From Aeoliella sp052161615 (GTDB taxonomy: Bacteria; Planctomycetota; Planctomycetia; Pirellulales; Lacipirellulaceae), in the NCBI RefSeq assembly GCF_052161615.1, contig NZ_CP197417.1:5084001-5148000 (forward strand): 64,000 nucleotides of DNA. Direction: 5' to 3'. Position numbers and translations under genes: made by a program. Below the pieces are notes generated by a model. That model had not been told where the DNA came from, searched no databases, and saw nothing but the letters and a program-made list of their open reading frames with translations. Below, one piece after another: positions 43,446 through 53,600 of this stretch. Position 1 is the stretch's first letter; each line of letters starts with the position of its first letter.

Positions 43446-44489
43446 TTAGGCCTTGGTGTAGAAGGCCGAGAACTTGTCGATCGACACGGGTTTGATCTTG
43501 TCGGCGTTGCCAGCCTGACCGAAGGCGACCATGCGAGCCACGCAAACTTCCTTCATCGCCTCGCGAGCGGGCTTCAGGTAGTCGCGCGGGTCGAACTTCT
43601 CGGGAGTCTCGGCGAACACCTTGCGAATGGCACCGGTGATGGCCATGCGGTTATCGGTGTCGACGTTCACCTTGCGGACGCCGTGCTTGATGCCCTTTTG
43701 AATCTCTTCAACCGGCACGCCGAACGTGGCCTTCATCTGTCCGCCGTACTTGTTGATGATGTCCTGCAGTTCCTGCGGAACGCTGCTCGAACCGTGCATC
43801 ACCAAGTGGCAGTTGGGCAGACGGCGGTGGATCTCTTCGATGCGATCCATGGCCAGCACTTCGCCGGTCGGCTTGGTGGTGAACTTGTACGCTCCGTGGC
43901 TGGTGCCAATCGCGACGGCCAGGGCATCGACGCCGGTCTCGGCGACGAAACGCTCGGCTTCTTCGGGGTCGGTCAACAGTTGGTCGTGCGACAGCTTGCC
44001 CACGGCACCGTGACCATCCTCGGCTTCGCCTTCGCCGCTCTCGAGCGAACCCAAGCAGCCCAGCTCGCCTTCGACGCTCACGCCTTGCTTGTGAGCCGAC
44101 TGGACCACTTCCTTGGTGACCTTCACGTTGTAATCGAAGTCGGCGGGCGACTTGCCGTCTTCCTTCAGGCTGCCGTCCATCATCACGCTGGTGAAGCCGT
44201 TGTCGATCGCGCTTTGGCACGTCGAGGGGCTGTTGCCGTGATCCTGGTGCATGACGATGGGGATGTTCGGATAGAGCTCCGAGGCCGCGATCATCAGGTG
44301 CTTCAGGTAGTTGTCCTGGGCGTAGCTGCGAGCTCCGCGCGATGCCTGCACGATGACGGGGGAGTTGGTTTCTTCCGCGGCGAACATGATCGCCTGGATC
44401 TGCTCCATGTTGTTCACATTGAACGCAGCCAAGCCGTAACTGTTCTCAGCGGCATGGTCCAAAAGCAGACGCATGGGTACGAGTGGCAT
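43446..44489 (-). CDS. fba: Class II fructose-bisphosphate aldolase
   Basis: A 347-residue zinc enzyme. Class II motifs are present: AAFNVNNMEQIQAIMFAAEE, zinc/catalytic IPIVMHQDHGNSPSTCQSAI, GFTSVMMDGSLKEDGKSPAD, VSVEGELGCLGSLESGEGEA, AVAIGTSHGAYKF, LVMHGSSSVPQ and GVRKVNVDTDNR. It interconverts fructose-1,6-bisphosphate with glyceraldehyde-3-phosphate and dihydroxyacetone phosphate. The length and the GAVG... stretch match the longer type found also in Calvin-cycle operons. AGGGAG ribosome site upstream; monocistronic, with a hairpin behind it. Confidence 0.95.
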   Translation of the reverse strand: MPLVPMRLLLDHAAENSYGLAAFNVNNMEQIQAIMFAAEETNSPVIVQASRGARSYAQDNYLKHLMIAASELYPNIPIVMHQDHGNSPSTCQSAIDNGFTSVMMDGSLKEDGKSPADFDYNVKVTKEVVQSAHKQGVSVEGELGCLGSLESGEGEAEDGHGAVGKLSHDQLLTDPEEAERFVAETGVDALAVAIGTSHGAYKFTTKPTGEVLAMDRIEEIHRRLPNCHLVMHGSSSVPQELQDIINKYGGQMKATFGVPVEEIQKGIKHGVRKVNVDTDNRMAITGAIRKVFAETPEKFDPRDYLKPAREAMKEVCVARMVAFGQAGNADKIKPVSIDKFSAFYTKA

Positions 44490-44636
44490 GATAGTGACTC
44501 CCTATGGAGGTAAAGTTATGTGGCCTGCAAAATGGGCATTCTACTCCCTCTGGAGAACATCGGGGAGGGTCGGCACAAGGCGTGCTCCCGTCGAGAGACA
44601 GGCCCAATAATGGGCTAAAACGCACACTTTGGTGCG

Positions 44637-45518
44637 TTACTTCCAGGGCCAGCTCGAATCGCTGTGCGTTGCCAGCGCCTGCGATTCGGGAACCTGCGAC
44701 AGCCGCAGCAACAGGTACTTCTGCTGCTTCGAACCCGCCTCGCTCGTGTGATGAAACAGCGACCCGAGTCGCGTCTCGCACCCCGGCAGGCTCGTCACCA
44801 CGAGCATCTCGCCCGGTGCGAGTTCGACTTTGGTTCGCAACTCCTCGAACGGCTCGATCTCGCGCTGCAACTTCTGCGTGACGGCACCGGGTCCCAAAGG
44901 AACGTATCGCATTTGAGCTTGCCCGTGGTGCAGTTCGGGCATGAGATCAATGCTTGCGCGACCTTCGGGCGTGTGACTGGCTTCGATCGCGTAGATGCCT
45001 TGGGCTCCTTCGAACGATCGCCCCACCAGCTTGCCACCTTGTCCTCGCAGTAACGGAAACGATGGGACCACTTCACCCGATTGAAGTTCGAGACGATCCG
45101 CGGGGCGGAGTTGCTTGAGTCGCCGTGTGACCTTCGCGGGCTTTGCGGCGAGCGAGCCCGTCGTGTCGGCGGCCGCTGTGGTGACATCGACTCCGTCGGG
45201 ATTGAGCAAGTGCACGAGCTCCTCGCTCGGAGTTCCTCCCACGATGCCTGCTCGCAAACCATCGTCGGCGAGTGCATTGCGGAGTTCTACCGGCAAGCGA
45301 TCTTCCTGGACGTTCGCCCACAGCGCTTCGGCGAACTTCGTGTCGTCGAGTTCCGTGCGTGCCCAGTAAATGTCGAGAGTCACCGCGTCGGGCGAGCTCG
45401 TCGCGGCCTTGAGCAGCGAATCGCTCGTCACGCTACTCGTATCGCCGATCGACTGACAACCAGCCACGGCTACCAGAGCGAGCGCGCACCAAGTCGATAC
45501 TGGTACAAGTCGATTCAA
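44637..45518 (-). CDS. Putative lipoprotein, unknown function
   Basis: About 293 residues. A lipoprotein signal (VPVSTWCALALVAVAGCQS, lipobox AVAGC) indicates membrane attachment. I place the start at the TTG at 45518 (encoding NRLVPVS after it) because this gives a normal signal length; a TTG at 45572 gives 311 residues and neither has a good ribosome site. The body is soluble and mostly beta (GEVVPSFPLLRGQGGKLVGR, GEMLVVTSLPGCETRLGSLF). The family is not recognised. It lies directly downstream of the HELWH metallopeptidase gene on the same strand, probably one operon. Confidence 0.7.
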   Translation of the reverse strand: MNRLVPVSTWCALALVAVAGCQSIGDTSSVTSDSLLKAATSSPDAVTLDIYWARTELDDTKFAEALWANVQEDRLPVELRNALADDGLRAGIVGGTPSEELVHLLNPDGVDVTTAAADTTGSLAAKPAKVTRRLKQLRPADRLELQSGEVVPSFPLLRGQGGKLVGRSFEGAQGIYAIEASHTPEGRASIDLMPELHHGQAQMRYVPLGPGAVTQKLQREIEPFEELRTKVELAPGEMLVVTSLPGCETRLGSLFHHTSEAGSKQQKYLLLRLSQVPESQALATHSDSSWPWK

Positions 45519-45623
45519 GCGGACGAATCCCGACGAGAAGTGTGGAGCGATGAGAGCAAGGCGAAAAGACAAATCGCGCGCAGCTTAGGGATCCACATCC
45601 GTCAGGTCAACGCCAAGGCCGCT

Positions 45624-46226
45624 TCAGCTAGCATTCTTGATCGGCACCAGCTTCGGCGTGGGGTAACGCTCGCCGAACACGGTGCCATATCGCTGGTTGA
45701 GACCGCGGAAGTCGTACCGCAAAAACCCGTAGAGCTCTTCGGGAGGTTCGGTGGCAAGCCATTGGCCCGCGAGTCGTGCTGCCGTGCGATCGAAGTCGCG
45801 CTGCGAGGGACCATGGACGTAGCAGCGCCCATTATGTCGTCGCAGGTCGCCATCGAACCGCTCGCTGATGTGCCAAAGCTCGTGAACAATCGTGGTAAGC
45901 TTCTCGCCCAGCGAATGATTCAGGAACCGAGGCAAGTAGAAGTTCAGCAGGTACAAGTACTCCTCGCCCGAAGGATCGAGGAGCGTTTGGCACGTGTACT
46001 GGCGTCCGCGGGCGACGGTAGATCGAGCACCGTTCTCAAACCTCAGCGGCGTGAGCGATGCTTGCAGTCCGTGCGGCACGCCTTTGCGAGCCTGGCAAAA
46101 ACCGACCGCCACGCGGCGCATGTCGATGTGCCCCAGCAGCGGAACCCGCTCGGTCATGCTCACGCAAATCCCTCGCACGGCTTGCGTGAAGTGCAGTCCT
46201 TCAGCAGGCATCTTCGAACGAGGCAT
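45624..46226 (-). CDS. Putative HELWH metallopeptidase
   Basis: A 200-residue protein. The zinc motif HELWH in KLTTIVHELWHISERFDGDL is followed by RRHNGRCYVHGPSQRDFDRT, a layout like the putative phage-type metallopeptidase family in which HExxH is followed by an RxHxG/xHG segment supplying a third ligand. No signal peptide is seen. The ATG at 46226 (MPRSKMPAEGLHFTQAV) is chosen; the frame opens at 46271. Its substrate is unknown. It lies 170 bases downstream of structured element copy B, on the same strand, and 50 to 100 bases upstream of the lipoprotein gene. Confidence 0.75.
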   Translation of the reverse strand: MPRSKMPAEGLHFTQAVRGICVSMTERVPLLGHIDMRRVAVGFCQARKGVPHGLQASLTPLRFENGARSTVARGRQYTCQTLLDPSGEEYLYLLNFYLPRFLNHSLGEKLTTIVHELWHISERFDGDLRRHNGRCYVHGPSQRDFDRTAARLAGQWLATEPPEELYGFLRYDFRGLNQRYGTVFGERYPTPKLVPIKNAS

Positions 46227-46888
46227 GGTAGGTGGGCGGGGCAAGGTGGCGAGGACACGTGAACCAAGCAAGCAGCCACTCCAAACACGCAGCCGCCATC
46301 TAGGACTCGTTTATCGCCAAATCGCGAGCCGCCTGCCAGAGCAGTCCCCTGCTAGCAAATAACGCGGCAAACTAGGCAAGTTGGGTCTCGAGTGATGTCG
46401 CACCGAGCGATTATTTCATTGGGTGCGACTTTACTCCAATTCCAACCGGCGAGGCATTCGACGTAAGTCGATGTCGACCAACAGGTTGCGAAGCATGCCT
46501 CGCCGAGCCTCCAAGGAGTAAAGTCGCAGGGGTAACCCGCAGGTGCGACATTACTCGATTTGGGACCTCCACCCAGATGTCATTCTGACGGGCGTGGAAC
46601 AGTTTTTCAGTTGTCAAAGAGCAAGAACCACTCAACGAGTGGAACGTGTTCATGAGAACACACTCGACGCGCGCTTTCTAGTCACTTTTTGGAAGAAAGT
46701 GGAAATAGTTGAAGGGGGTAAATGCGAGACAAACGTTCTTTTCCGCGCAACGAATGCCAGGGCGATGGGCCGCGGCGATATCATCTTCAGCGGGCGCGAA
46801 ATACCGGTTGGTTACGTATTCTCATAAGCGGAAGAACCGTGAAAACGCAGAAGACTTTCCGCTGCGAATAGCTTGAACCGCCGGTTGG
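46227..46888. other. Intergenic region holding structured element copy B
   Basis: A 662-base stretch between the metallopeptidase and PEP-CTERM genes. The part 46397-46740 is the element described separately. The remaining ends (46227-46390 and 46750-46888) show nothing that I recognise. Confidence 0.5.
46397..46740 (-). other. Structured non-coding element, copy B
   Basis: Read on the minus strand: palindrome GTGTTC-N4-GAACAC (46646-46661), a CACTC/GAGTG hairpin (46629-46641), boxA-like TTGCTCTTTGACAA continuing to CTGAAAAACTG (46600-46627), hairpin 1 (46521-46553), hairpin 2 with perfect 10-bp arms GGCGAGGCAT and ATGCCTCGCC (46448-46457, 46495-46504), and hairpin 3 (GTCGCACC 46397-46404 with GGTGCGAC 46422-46429). 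Hairpins 1 and 3 start 119 bases apart here and 120 in copy A. Copy A is at 11370-11851 on the plus strand. No protein is encoded. Nature unknown. Confidence 0.6.
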
Positions 46889-47632
46889 CTAGTATGCCTC
46901 GGCACGTTCGCGTCGCAACCAGTAGAAAGCGCCAAGCGACGCCGCCATCAACAGATAGGCTTTAGGCTCCGGAATAGTGTAGAGCCCAAATGACTCGAAC
47001 GGCACCGACCACCCACTAGCGCTCTGAAATGGGTTCGTTCGATCTATATAGATAGTAGGCCTGAATGTGGTATCGATGTTGCCTGCAATCAATTCCGCGG
47101 GCGTGGGTGGGAGAGGGTTGTGATGTGAAAACTGGCCACCGAGCAGTGTGATACGAATGTCCGTTGGCTGTCGAAGTTGGTAACCAGTCTGGGAGGGCGC
47201 GCTCGGGCCAAGAAAGAGATGCAAACCACCTTCGATTACCCGAAAGCCATTGGGGGCGGTAGTGATCGAGTGGATAAGGGAGTCGTCCGATCCGCGAACT
47301 TCTAGCCAGACGGACGAGAATTCGAACTGACGAACGGCGTCGCCGAGAATAAGGTGGCTCGTTGCTTGTGGGTCGTACTCGAAGTATCCCTTAACCGTCC
47401 CTCCCAGCAGTTTAGCGTTGGGTAGGGGGAGTGCGACTTGTCCCTGGTTTTCAATCCAGGCGTACACCTCCGCGGGATTCGATGTGACACGTGCATCAAC
47501 GTAGACGCGGTTGATGACGTCATTAGGTACTGGTGCTGCGTATACCACAAGAGGATTGCCCCAGACCACCGCTAGGCAAACAACCCATTGCGAGGTGAAC
47601 CGGGACAGCGAGGTAGCCGAAACGTTCGTCAT
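46889..47632 (-). CDS. PEP-CTERM sorting-domain protein
   Basis: A 247-residue exported protein. A signal peptide covers about residues 1-33 (ending VVYA). The C-terminus IPEPKAYLLMAASLGAFYWL, RRERAEAY is a typical PEP-CTERM signal: PEP motif, hydrophobic helix, basic end, recognised by exosortase and removed at the cell envelope. The central domain is beta-rich (GTVKGYFEYDPQATSHLILG, FEFSSVWLEVRGSD). The protein is probably surface-attached. No exosortase is in the window. ATG 47632 is preferred to one at 47674 because the signal peptide then has normal length. Confidence 0.88.
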   Translation of the reverse strand: MTNVSATSLSRFTSQWVVCLAVVWGNPLVVYAAPVPNDVINRVYVDARVTSNPAEVYAWIENQGQVALPLPNAKLLGGTVKGYFEYDPQATSHLILGDAVRQFEFSSVWLEVRGSDDSLIHSITTAPNGFRVIEGGLHLFLGPSAPSQTGYQLRQPTDIRITLLGGQFSHHNPLPPTPAELIAGNIDTTFRPTIYIDRTNPFQSASGWSVPFESFGLYTIPEPKAYLLMAASLGAFYWLRRERAEAY

Positions 47633-47932
47633 GGAGCAACTCGTAAATTGGAGGCCGGGATTCGTGACCGCCATATTAACTCGAACTGCGGCGAGCGGGC
47701 GTCACAAAACCGCCAAGAAACCAGAACTAGATGGGCTAACCTTGAGGAACCGAGGACAGGGTGCGGACGAAGGTTTGTCCGGATTGGGAGCAATTCCATG
47801 GGAAAAAGTGAACGGGGCGCCTCACCGTTGGCCGCTGGATCACGATTCCAGTGGACTGTCTCCAATAACTCCCACCCCCCGAACGAATCTCAATTCATAT
47901 CATCCTTTATCGACTACCGACTTCCCCCCTAA

Positions 47933-48220
47933 ATGTCTGAGATTCTCACCGACCTATTAAAACCGTTCGTTGAACTGCTGTTCTACGCGGTCTTCTACGT
48001 CCTGACGTACTCAGTCGGATGGTTCGTCATCACCGTGCTCACGGCAGGGACGTTGCCGATGGCTTCGATGCTCGATGAAAGTCGTGGCGAGCGATGGTAT
48101 TCGATGACCTTCGAGCGTCACGGCCGGCGGTATGCTCTGCCGTCGACCGTTGTGCTGGTTGGACTGCTCACCATCGTGTTCTTGGCCATCGAAGCCTACA
48201 TGCTCTACCACGGTGCGTAG
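47933..48220 (+). CDS. Small two-helix membrane protein
   Basis: A 95-residue protein. Two helices are clear: residues 12-42 (VELLFYAVFYVLTYSVGWFV) and 70-90 (STVVLVGLLTIVFLAIEAYM). A cytoplasmic charged segment lies between. No strong ribosome site precedes the ATG. Not a named family; unrelated to the flanking genes as far as can be seen. Confidence 0.65.
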   Translation: MSEILTDLLKPFVELLFYAVFYVLTYSVGWFVITVLTAGTLPMASMLDESRGERWYSMTFERHGRRYALPSTVVLVGLLTIVFLAIEAYMLYHGA

Positions 48221-48458
48221 CCCCATTGTTTCCCAATAGCCGACGAGCTACGTCTCGTGGGACAGAACGTTCTAAAGCGCAACGCATCGACAGCGGAGCA
48301 CAATTCTCCACTCCATCGGGCTCGGAGAGCCCTCCCACAGCCTGCTGTTGGGTGAAGGGGTTTCCGGGTGCCCGCACCGCGTTGAAATTGACACTCCTCG
48401 CTTGCCTGCCTAGACTGCTGGCAGACGTTGTCTCTCCCCCCTGCGCAGTGCGAATCGC
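48221..48458. repeat. R3 and partial R2 repeats in the gap before the efflux operon
   Basis: R3 member at about 48236-48264 (ATAGCCGACGAGCTACGTCT, then CGTGGGAC), then a half R2 at 48307-48341 (CCATCGGGCTCGGAGAGCCC). Nothing else recognised. Confidence 0.65.
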
Positions 48459-48905
48459 ATGCAACCGCTTCCTCGTTACTTGCTGAAGCCGATGGTGTTG
48501 CTCCTGGCTTGGCCGGGGCCGCTGCCGATGGTGCATTCGCACGACGAGTACCGTTCGCGGCCGCAGACCTCGCACCTGCTGGCTGAGCATGTGGCACTGT
48601 TTCACAGCGAACGTGCCGACGAGCGCGACGCTTCGACGGAACCGCATTGCCACTGGGTGTTGCGGTGGGTGGCGATGGAGGGGACGTTCTTCGACGCGGC
48701 CCAGTACGCTCAAGACGTGCAAACCGCTTCGGCGGCCGACCGGCAGGAACTGTCGCTCGACGCTTCGAGCGTGGCGGTGCTGTGCCACGTGGTCGATACC
48801 AGCTCTTTCATGAATCTCGGCGCGGCGGAGTCGTTGCCGGCTCCCTCCCTGCGCGCGCCGCTCGGCTTGCAGATGCATCAGGAACTGTGCCGCTGGGTTT
48901 GTTAG
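48459..48905 (+). CDS. Small exported protein at the head of the metal efflux operon
   Basis: A 148-residue protein. It starts with a short hydrophobic leader (YLLKPMVLLLAWPGPLPM) followed by VHSHDEYRSRPQTSHLLAEH, rich in His and acidic residues, and VALFHSERADERD, TEPHCHWVLRWVAMEG. These could bind metal (inference). No known family. It precedes the RND adaptor gene on the same strand by about 190 bases with an R2 repeat between, so it is probably related to efflux by position only. Confidence 0.6.
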   Translation: MQPLPRYLLKPMVLLLAWPGPLPMVHSHDEYRSRPQTSHLLAEHVALFHSERADERDASTEPHCHWVLRWVAMEGTFFDAAQYAQDVQTASAADRQELSLDASSVAVLCHVVDTSSFMNLGAAESLPAPSLRAPLGLQMHQELCRWVC

Positions 48906-49011
48906 CGGCCTCTGGCTTCGAGTGAATTGTCTTGCTGGTTTGCGCTAAACGATCCCTGGATCGCTGCGCGTGCTGGTGAGTTTCCGATCAATCAAGGCGC
49001 GGCGAAACCAT

Positions 49012-49064
49012 GTGGGAGGGGTCTGTGACCCCGATCTTCGGCGTCGGAGACGCCTCCCACAAAC
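49012..49064. repeat. R2 palindromic repeat
   Basis: Arms TGTGGGAGGGGTCTGTGACC and GTCGGAGACGCCTCCCACA in the leader of the RND adaptor gene. Confidence 0.7.
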
Positions 49065-49091
49065 ATCGCGCTGATTCAATGAGGTCGTTCT

Positions 49092-50630
49092 ATGCATCAG
49101 GCACTCTCTCGCGCGTGGCATGTCCCTGCGCTCGCGCGTTATTGGAAAACTATAGTTGCTGCGACGTGCGTCGTATTCGCCGTGGCCATCGGAGCGATCT
49201 ATTGGCAGTCGAATGAATCGCCCAACTCGTCAGAGGAGCGAAGTGCAACGCCTACCACACCCGCTCAGCACGAGCCCGCGCCCACGCCGACTAGCGAATC
49301 GCCCGCACCGGCGAGCGTAACGCTGCCTCCGTCGCAGTGGGCGTCGGCGGGTGTCGAGGTCGCGCCGGCGGCGATGATGCCGTTCGCCGAAACGGTGCAC
49401 CTGACAGGCAAGGTGTCGCTCGACGAGGATCGCATTGCCCACATCTATCCGATGGTCGAAGGGGCGGTCGAGAGCGTGGCCGTGCGGTTGGGTCAGCAAG
49501 TGAAGGCCGGCGACGCGATGGTAGTGGTGCATAGCCGCGAGGTGGGACAGGCGAAGCTCGCGCTGTACCAGGCGAGGCTCGTGCTGGAGATGGCTCAGGT
49601 GCAGGACGGCATGCAACGCGAGATCGTCGCCAATACCCGCGAATTGCTCGCCGTGCTGCGTGAACGCCAAGCGATCGAAGCCATCGAGTCGCAGTTCCGC
49701 AATCGTGGCATGGGGGACTACCGCGAGCGGTTGCTGGCGTCGTACTCCAACTACGTGAAGTCCGCGGCCGACGTCGAACGACTCTCCAGCATTGCCGACT
49801 CGGGAGCGATTTCCGGCAAGCAGATGGTCGCCGCGCGGGCCGCGATGAACGCCGACCAAGCGACGTTTCAGTCGCGCATCGAGCAAGTGGATTACGAACT
49901 AACCACGGCGCTACTCACTTCGTCGCAAGCCGTGAAACAAGCGGCGACGGAAGTGGCCGTGGCGACGGCGAGTCTTCGCATCCTCGGATGCCGGGAGGAA
50001 GAAATTGCACGTATCGACCCGGACATTGAAGGAGAGGCAGTGTCGCACTACTCGATTCGTGCCCCGTTCGATGGCACAGTGATCGCTAAGGACGTGGCGC
50101 TCGGCGAGCAGATTCGCCCCGACACGCAGCTTTTTAGCATTGCAAACCTCTCGACGGTTTGGATTACGGCGGACATCTACGAACAGAACGTGCCGCTCCT
50201 CGGTTCGCTGGCGGGCAAGAAAGTGAAGGTTCACAACACGGCGTGGCCCGACCGAGTGTTCGAGGCCGAAGTGTTTTTCACAGGCGAGATCATGGACGAA
50301 TCGACGCGGACCATTTCGCTGCGTGCCGTGGCCGACAACGCCGACCGCCTGCTGAAGCCCGGCATGTTCGTGACCATCGAAATCAACTCCCCGGCAGAGG
50401 GCCAGTCGCTGGCGATCCCGACATCAGCACTACAAGAGTACGAGGGCCAGCAGTTTGTGTTTGTCCAAGTGGCGGACGATCAATTCGAACGCCGTGACGT
50501 GAAGGCCGGCGTGCGAAACAGCGATGTGGTAGTGATCGACGCGGGACTCACCGCGGGCGAACGCGTGGCAACACGCGGTGGCTTCGTGCTGAAGTCGAAG
50601 ATGCTCGAAGCCCTGATGGGGGAGGAATAG
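49092..50630 (+). CDS. RND efflux periplasmic adaptor (CzcB/CusB type)
   Basis: A 512-residue membrane fusion protein. It has an N-terminal helix (TIVAATCVVFAVAIGAIYWQ), a Pro/Thr-rich linker, beta-barrel and lipoyl-like halves (AHIYPMVEGAVESVAVRLGQ and SIRAPFDGTVIAKDVALGEQ), a long alpha hairpin and a C-terminal membrane-proximal domain (LTAGERVATRGGFVLKSKML). It connects the RND pump to an outer-membrane channel. A GAGG ribosome site precedes the ATG. The pump gene begins 6 bases after its stop. No outer-membrane factor gene is in the operon. Confidence 0.92.
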   Translation: MHQALSRAWHVPALARYWKTIVAATCVVFAVAIGAIYWQSNESPNSSEERSATPTTPAQHEPAPTPTSESPAPASVTLPPSQWASAGVEVAPAAMMPFAETVHLTGKVSLDEDRIAHIYPMVEGAVESVAVRLGQQVKAGDAMVVVHSREVGQAKLALYQARLVLEMAQVQDGMQREIVANTRELLAVLRERQAIEAIESQFRNRGMGDYRERLLASYSNYVKSAADVERLSSIADSGAISGKQMVAARAAMNADQATFQSRIEQVDYELTTALLTSSQAVKQAATEVAVATASLRILGCREEEIARIDPDIEGEAVSHYSIRAPFDGTVIAKDVALGEQIRPDTQLFSIANLSTVWITADIYEQNVPLLGSLAGKKVKVHNTAWPDRVFEAEVFFTGEIMDESTRTISLRAVADNADRLLKPGMFVTIEINSPAEGQSLAIPTSALQEYEGQQFVFVQVADDQFERRDVKAGVRNSDVVVIDAGLTAGERVATRGGFVLKSKMLEALMGEE

Positions 50631-50636
50631 CCGAGC

Positions 50637-53600
50637 ATGGTAAATCACATCATCGAGTGGTCGCTTAACAATCGATTCATCGTCATGCTGCTGGCGACGG
50701 TGGTCTTGGGCGTGGGGTTTTTCGCGGCGACCACCATCCCGCTCGACGCGGTGCCCGACCTGACCAACGTGCAGGTGCAGATTCTCACGAACTCGCCGGC
50801 TCTCGGGCCGGTGGAGGTCGAACAATTCATCACGTTCCCGATCGAGAACGCGATGAGCGGCGTGCCGAAGGTCACCGAGATTCGTTCGATTAGCCGCTTT
50901 GGCTTGAGCGCGGTGACCGTGGCGTTCGAAGACGGTACCGACATCTACTGGGCCCGGAACCTGATCAACGAGCGACTGCTCAAGGCACGCGAGAGTATTC
51001 CCGCCGGCATGGGGACGCCCGAGCTCGGTCCCATCGCGACGGGCATGAGCGAGATCTACCAGTTCGAAGTGCGGAGCGAAGACGGAACGTCGCATTCGCT
51101 GCAAGAACTGCGGACGATCCTCGACTGGCAGATCGCGTTTCAGTTGCGCAGCGTACCCGGGGTGATCGAGGTGAACACGTTTGGTGGCGAGCTAAAAACA
51201 TACGAGGTGCAGGTCGACCCCGAGAAGCTGAAGAACTATGGCATCTCGCTCACCGACGTGTTCGCGGCGATTGAAGAGAACAATGGCAACGCCGGTGGTG
51301 GTTATATCACGCACGGTTCGGAGCAGCGGCTGGTTCGCGGCGAGGGGCTCGTCAGCTCGCTCGACGACATTCGAACCATCACCCTCGACAGCCGCGACGG
51401 CGCACCGATTCGCATTCAAGACATCGCCGAGGTTCGCTTCGCACCGATGCTGCGTCAGGGAGCGGTCACTCGCGACGGCGATCGCGAAGCGGTGATTGGC
51501 ATGGTGATGATGATCATGGGGGGCAACTCGCGGCAGGTGGTCGAGGACGTGAAGCATAAGATCGCCGAGATTCAGAAGACATTGCCCGACGGCGTGGTGA
51601 TTGACACGTTCTACGACCGCACCGAGCTGGTGGAGAAGACCATTCACACGGTGGGCGAGAACATCGGGCTTGGTGTGGTGCTGGTGATCGTGATGCTGAT
51701 GCTGCTCTTGGGTGATATTCGTGCGGGGCTGATCGTGGCGGCGGCGATACCGCTGTCCGCGATGAGCGCGCTGATCGCCATGCGCTACGCCGGCGTGTCG
51801 GCCAACCTGATGAGCCTGGGCGCGGTCGACTTCGGCGTCATCGTCGACGGGGCGGTGGTGATGATCGAGAACTGCGTCCGCCGGGCTTCGAGGTACCAGC
51901 GCGACCACGGCGGCGACCACGTGCCGCTGGGCGTGTATCGCGAAGCGGCGAAGGAAGTTGGAAAGCCCATTCTGTTCGCGGGCATCATCGTGGTGATCGT
52001 GTTCATCCCGATCCTCAGCCTGCAGGGGATGGAAGGGAAGATGTTCCGCCCAATGGCGTTTGTGTTCATGACGGCGCTGTCGTCGGCCCTGGTGATGTCG
52101 GTAACGGTAATGCCGGTGATGGCATCGCTGTTCCTCGCGCGGCAGATCAAGGAGCGAGAGACGTTCCTCGTTCGCTGGATCAAGTGGGCTTACACGCCGA
52201 TGCTGGCGTTTGCGATGCGCCGGCCGGTGCTGATGATTGGTTCTTCGGTCGTACTGTTTGTCGTGAGCGTGGTGCTGGCCACCGGATTTGGTGTGGAGTT
52301 TGTGCCGAAGCTCGACGAGGGGGACCTCGCGATCCAGGCCACACGGCTGCCGAGCGTGTCGCTGGAGACTTCGATTGATATGACGAAGTCGATGGAGCGA
52401 TGCTTGCTCCAGTTCCCAGAAGTAGAAACAGTGGTCTCGAAAACCGGCCGGCCGGAAATCGCCAACGACCCGATGGGGGTGTACCAGACGGACATCTATA
52501 TTCGGCTTCGTCCACGATCGGAGTGGCCCGAGGGAATTACGAAAGCGGAACTCGTCGAACGAATGCAGCAGAGGCTCGAAGACGAGGTGCCGGCGAACGC
52601 GTACAGCTTCACGCAGCCCATCGAACTCCGCGTGCAAGAACTGGTCGCCGGCGTGCGGTCGGACATTGGATTGAGTCTGTACGGCGACGACCTGGACGAA
52701 CTTAAACGTAAGGGGGATGAGCTCGCCGCGGTGCTGAGCAAAGTGCCCGGAGCGGCGGACGTGCAGGCGCAGCAAGTCGCGGGGTTGCCGTACTTGCGGA
52801 TCATCGTCCGACGGGAAAGCCTTGCGCGGTATGGCATCAACGCCCGGGATGTGCTCGACGCGGTGGCGACGGTTGGGGGCGTGCCGGTGGGGCAGGTGTT
52901 CGAAGGGCAGCGGCGGTTTCCGCTGCAGGTTCGGCTCGCCCCTGATTGGCGGAGCGATGTCGAGCGGATTTCGGAACTGCGAATCGACGACCGCGAAGGC
53001 CGGCAGATTCCCATTTCGCAGCTCGCCGACATCGTGGTGGAAGAGGGCCCCGTGGAAATCAGCCGCGACGCCATCCGCCGACGCACGCTGGTGCAGTGCA
53101 ACGTCCGCGGCCGCGACTTGGCGGGCTTCGTGGCCGAGGCGCAGCGCGTGGTTGAGAGCGAGGTCGAGCTGCCGGCGGGCTACACGCTCCGTTGGGGTGG
53201 GCAGTTCGAGAACTTGCAGCAGGCGAGCGCGCGTTTGGCGATCGCCGTGCCGGTAGCGCTACTGTTGATCTTTGCGATGCTGTACATAACGTTCAACTCG
53301 GTGACGCTCGCGCTACTCATCTACTTGAACGTCCCCATCGCGGCGACTGGCGGCATTCTGCTGATGTGGGCGCGCGATATGCCGTTCTCCATTTCAGCGG
53401 GCGTGGGATTCATCGCGTTGTTCGGCATCGCGGTGATGAATGGCGTGGTGCTGCTCGAGCACGTCCGCCACCTCCGCCACGCGGGCGACAGCCAGCGTGA
53501 CGCGGTGGTCAACGGCGCAATGGACCGGCTTCGTCCCGTGATCATGACGGCATCGTGCGGCGCGCTCGGGTTCATTCCGATGGCATTGTCGACGAGCTCG

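Noticed and set aside
45081..46262. 393-codon plus-strand open frame over the lipoprotein and metallopeptidase genes
   Set aside because: It spans two genes and their gap on the other strand and has no domain; the opposing frames carry a lipobox and HELWH.
51192..52775. 527-codon minus-strand open frame inside the RND pump gene
   Set aside because: Antisense His/Arg-rich product; pump motifs on the plus strand are complete.
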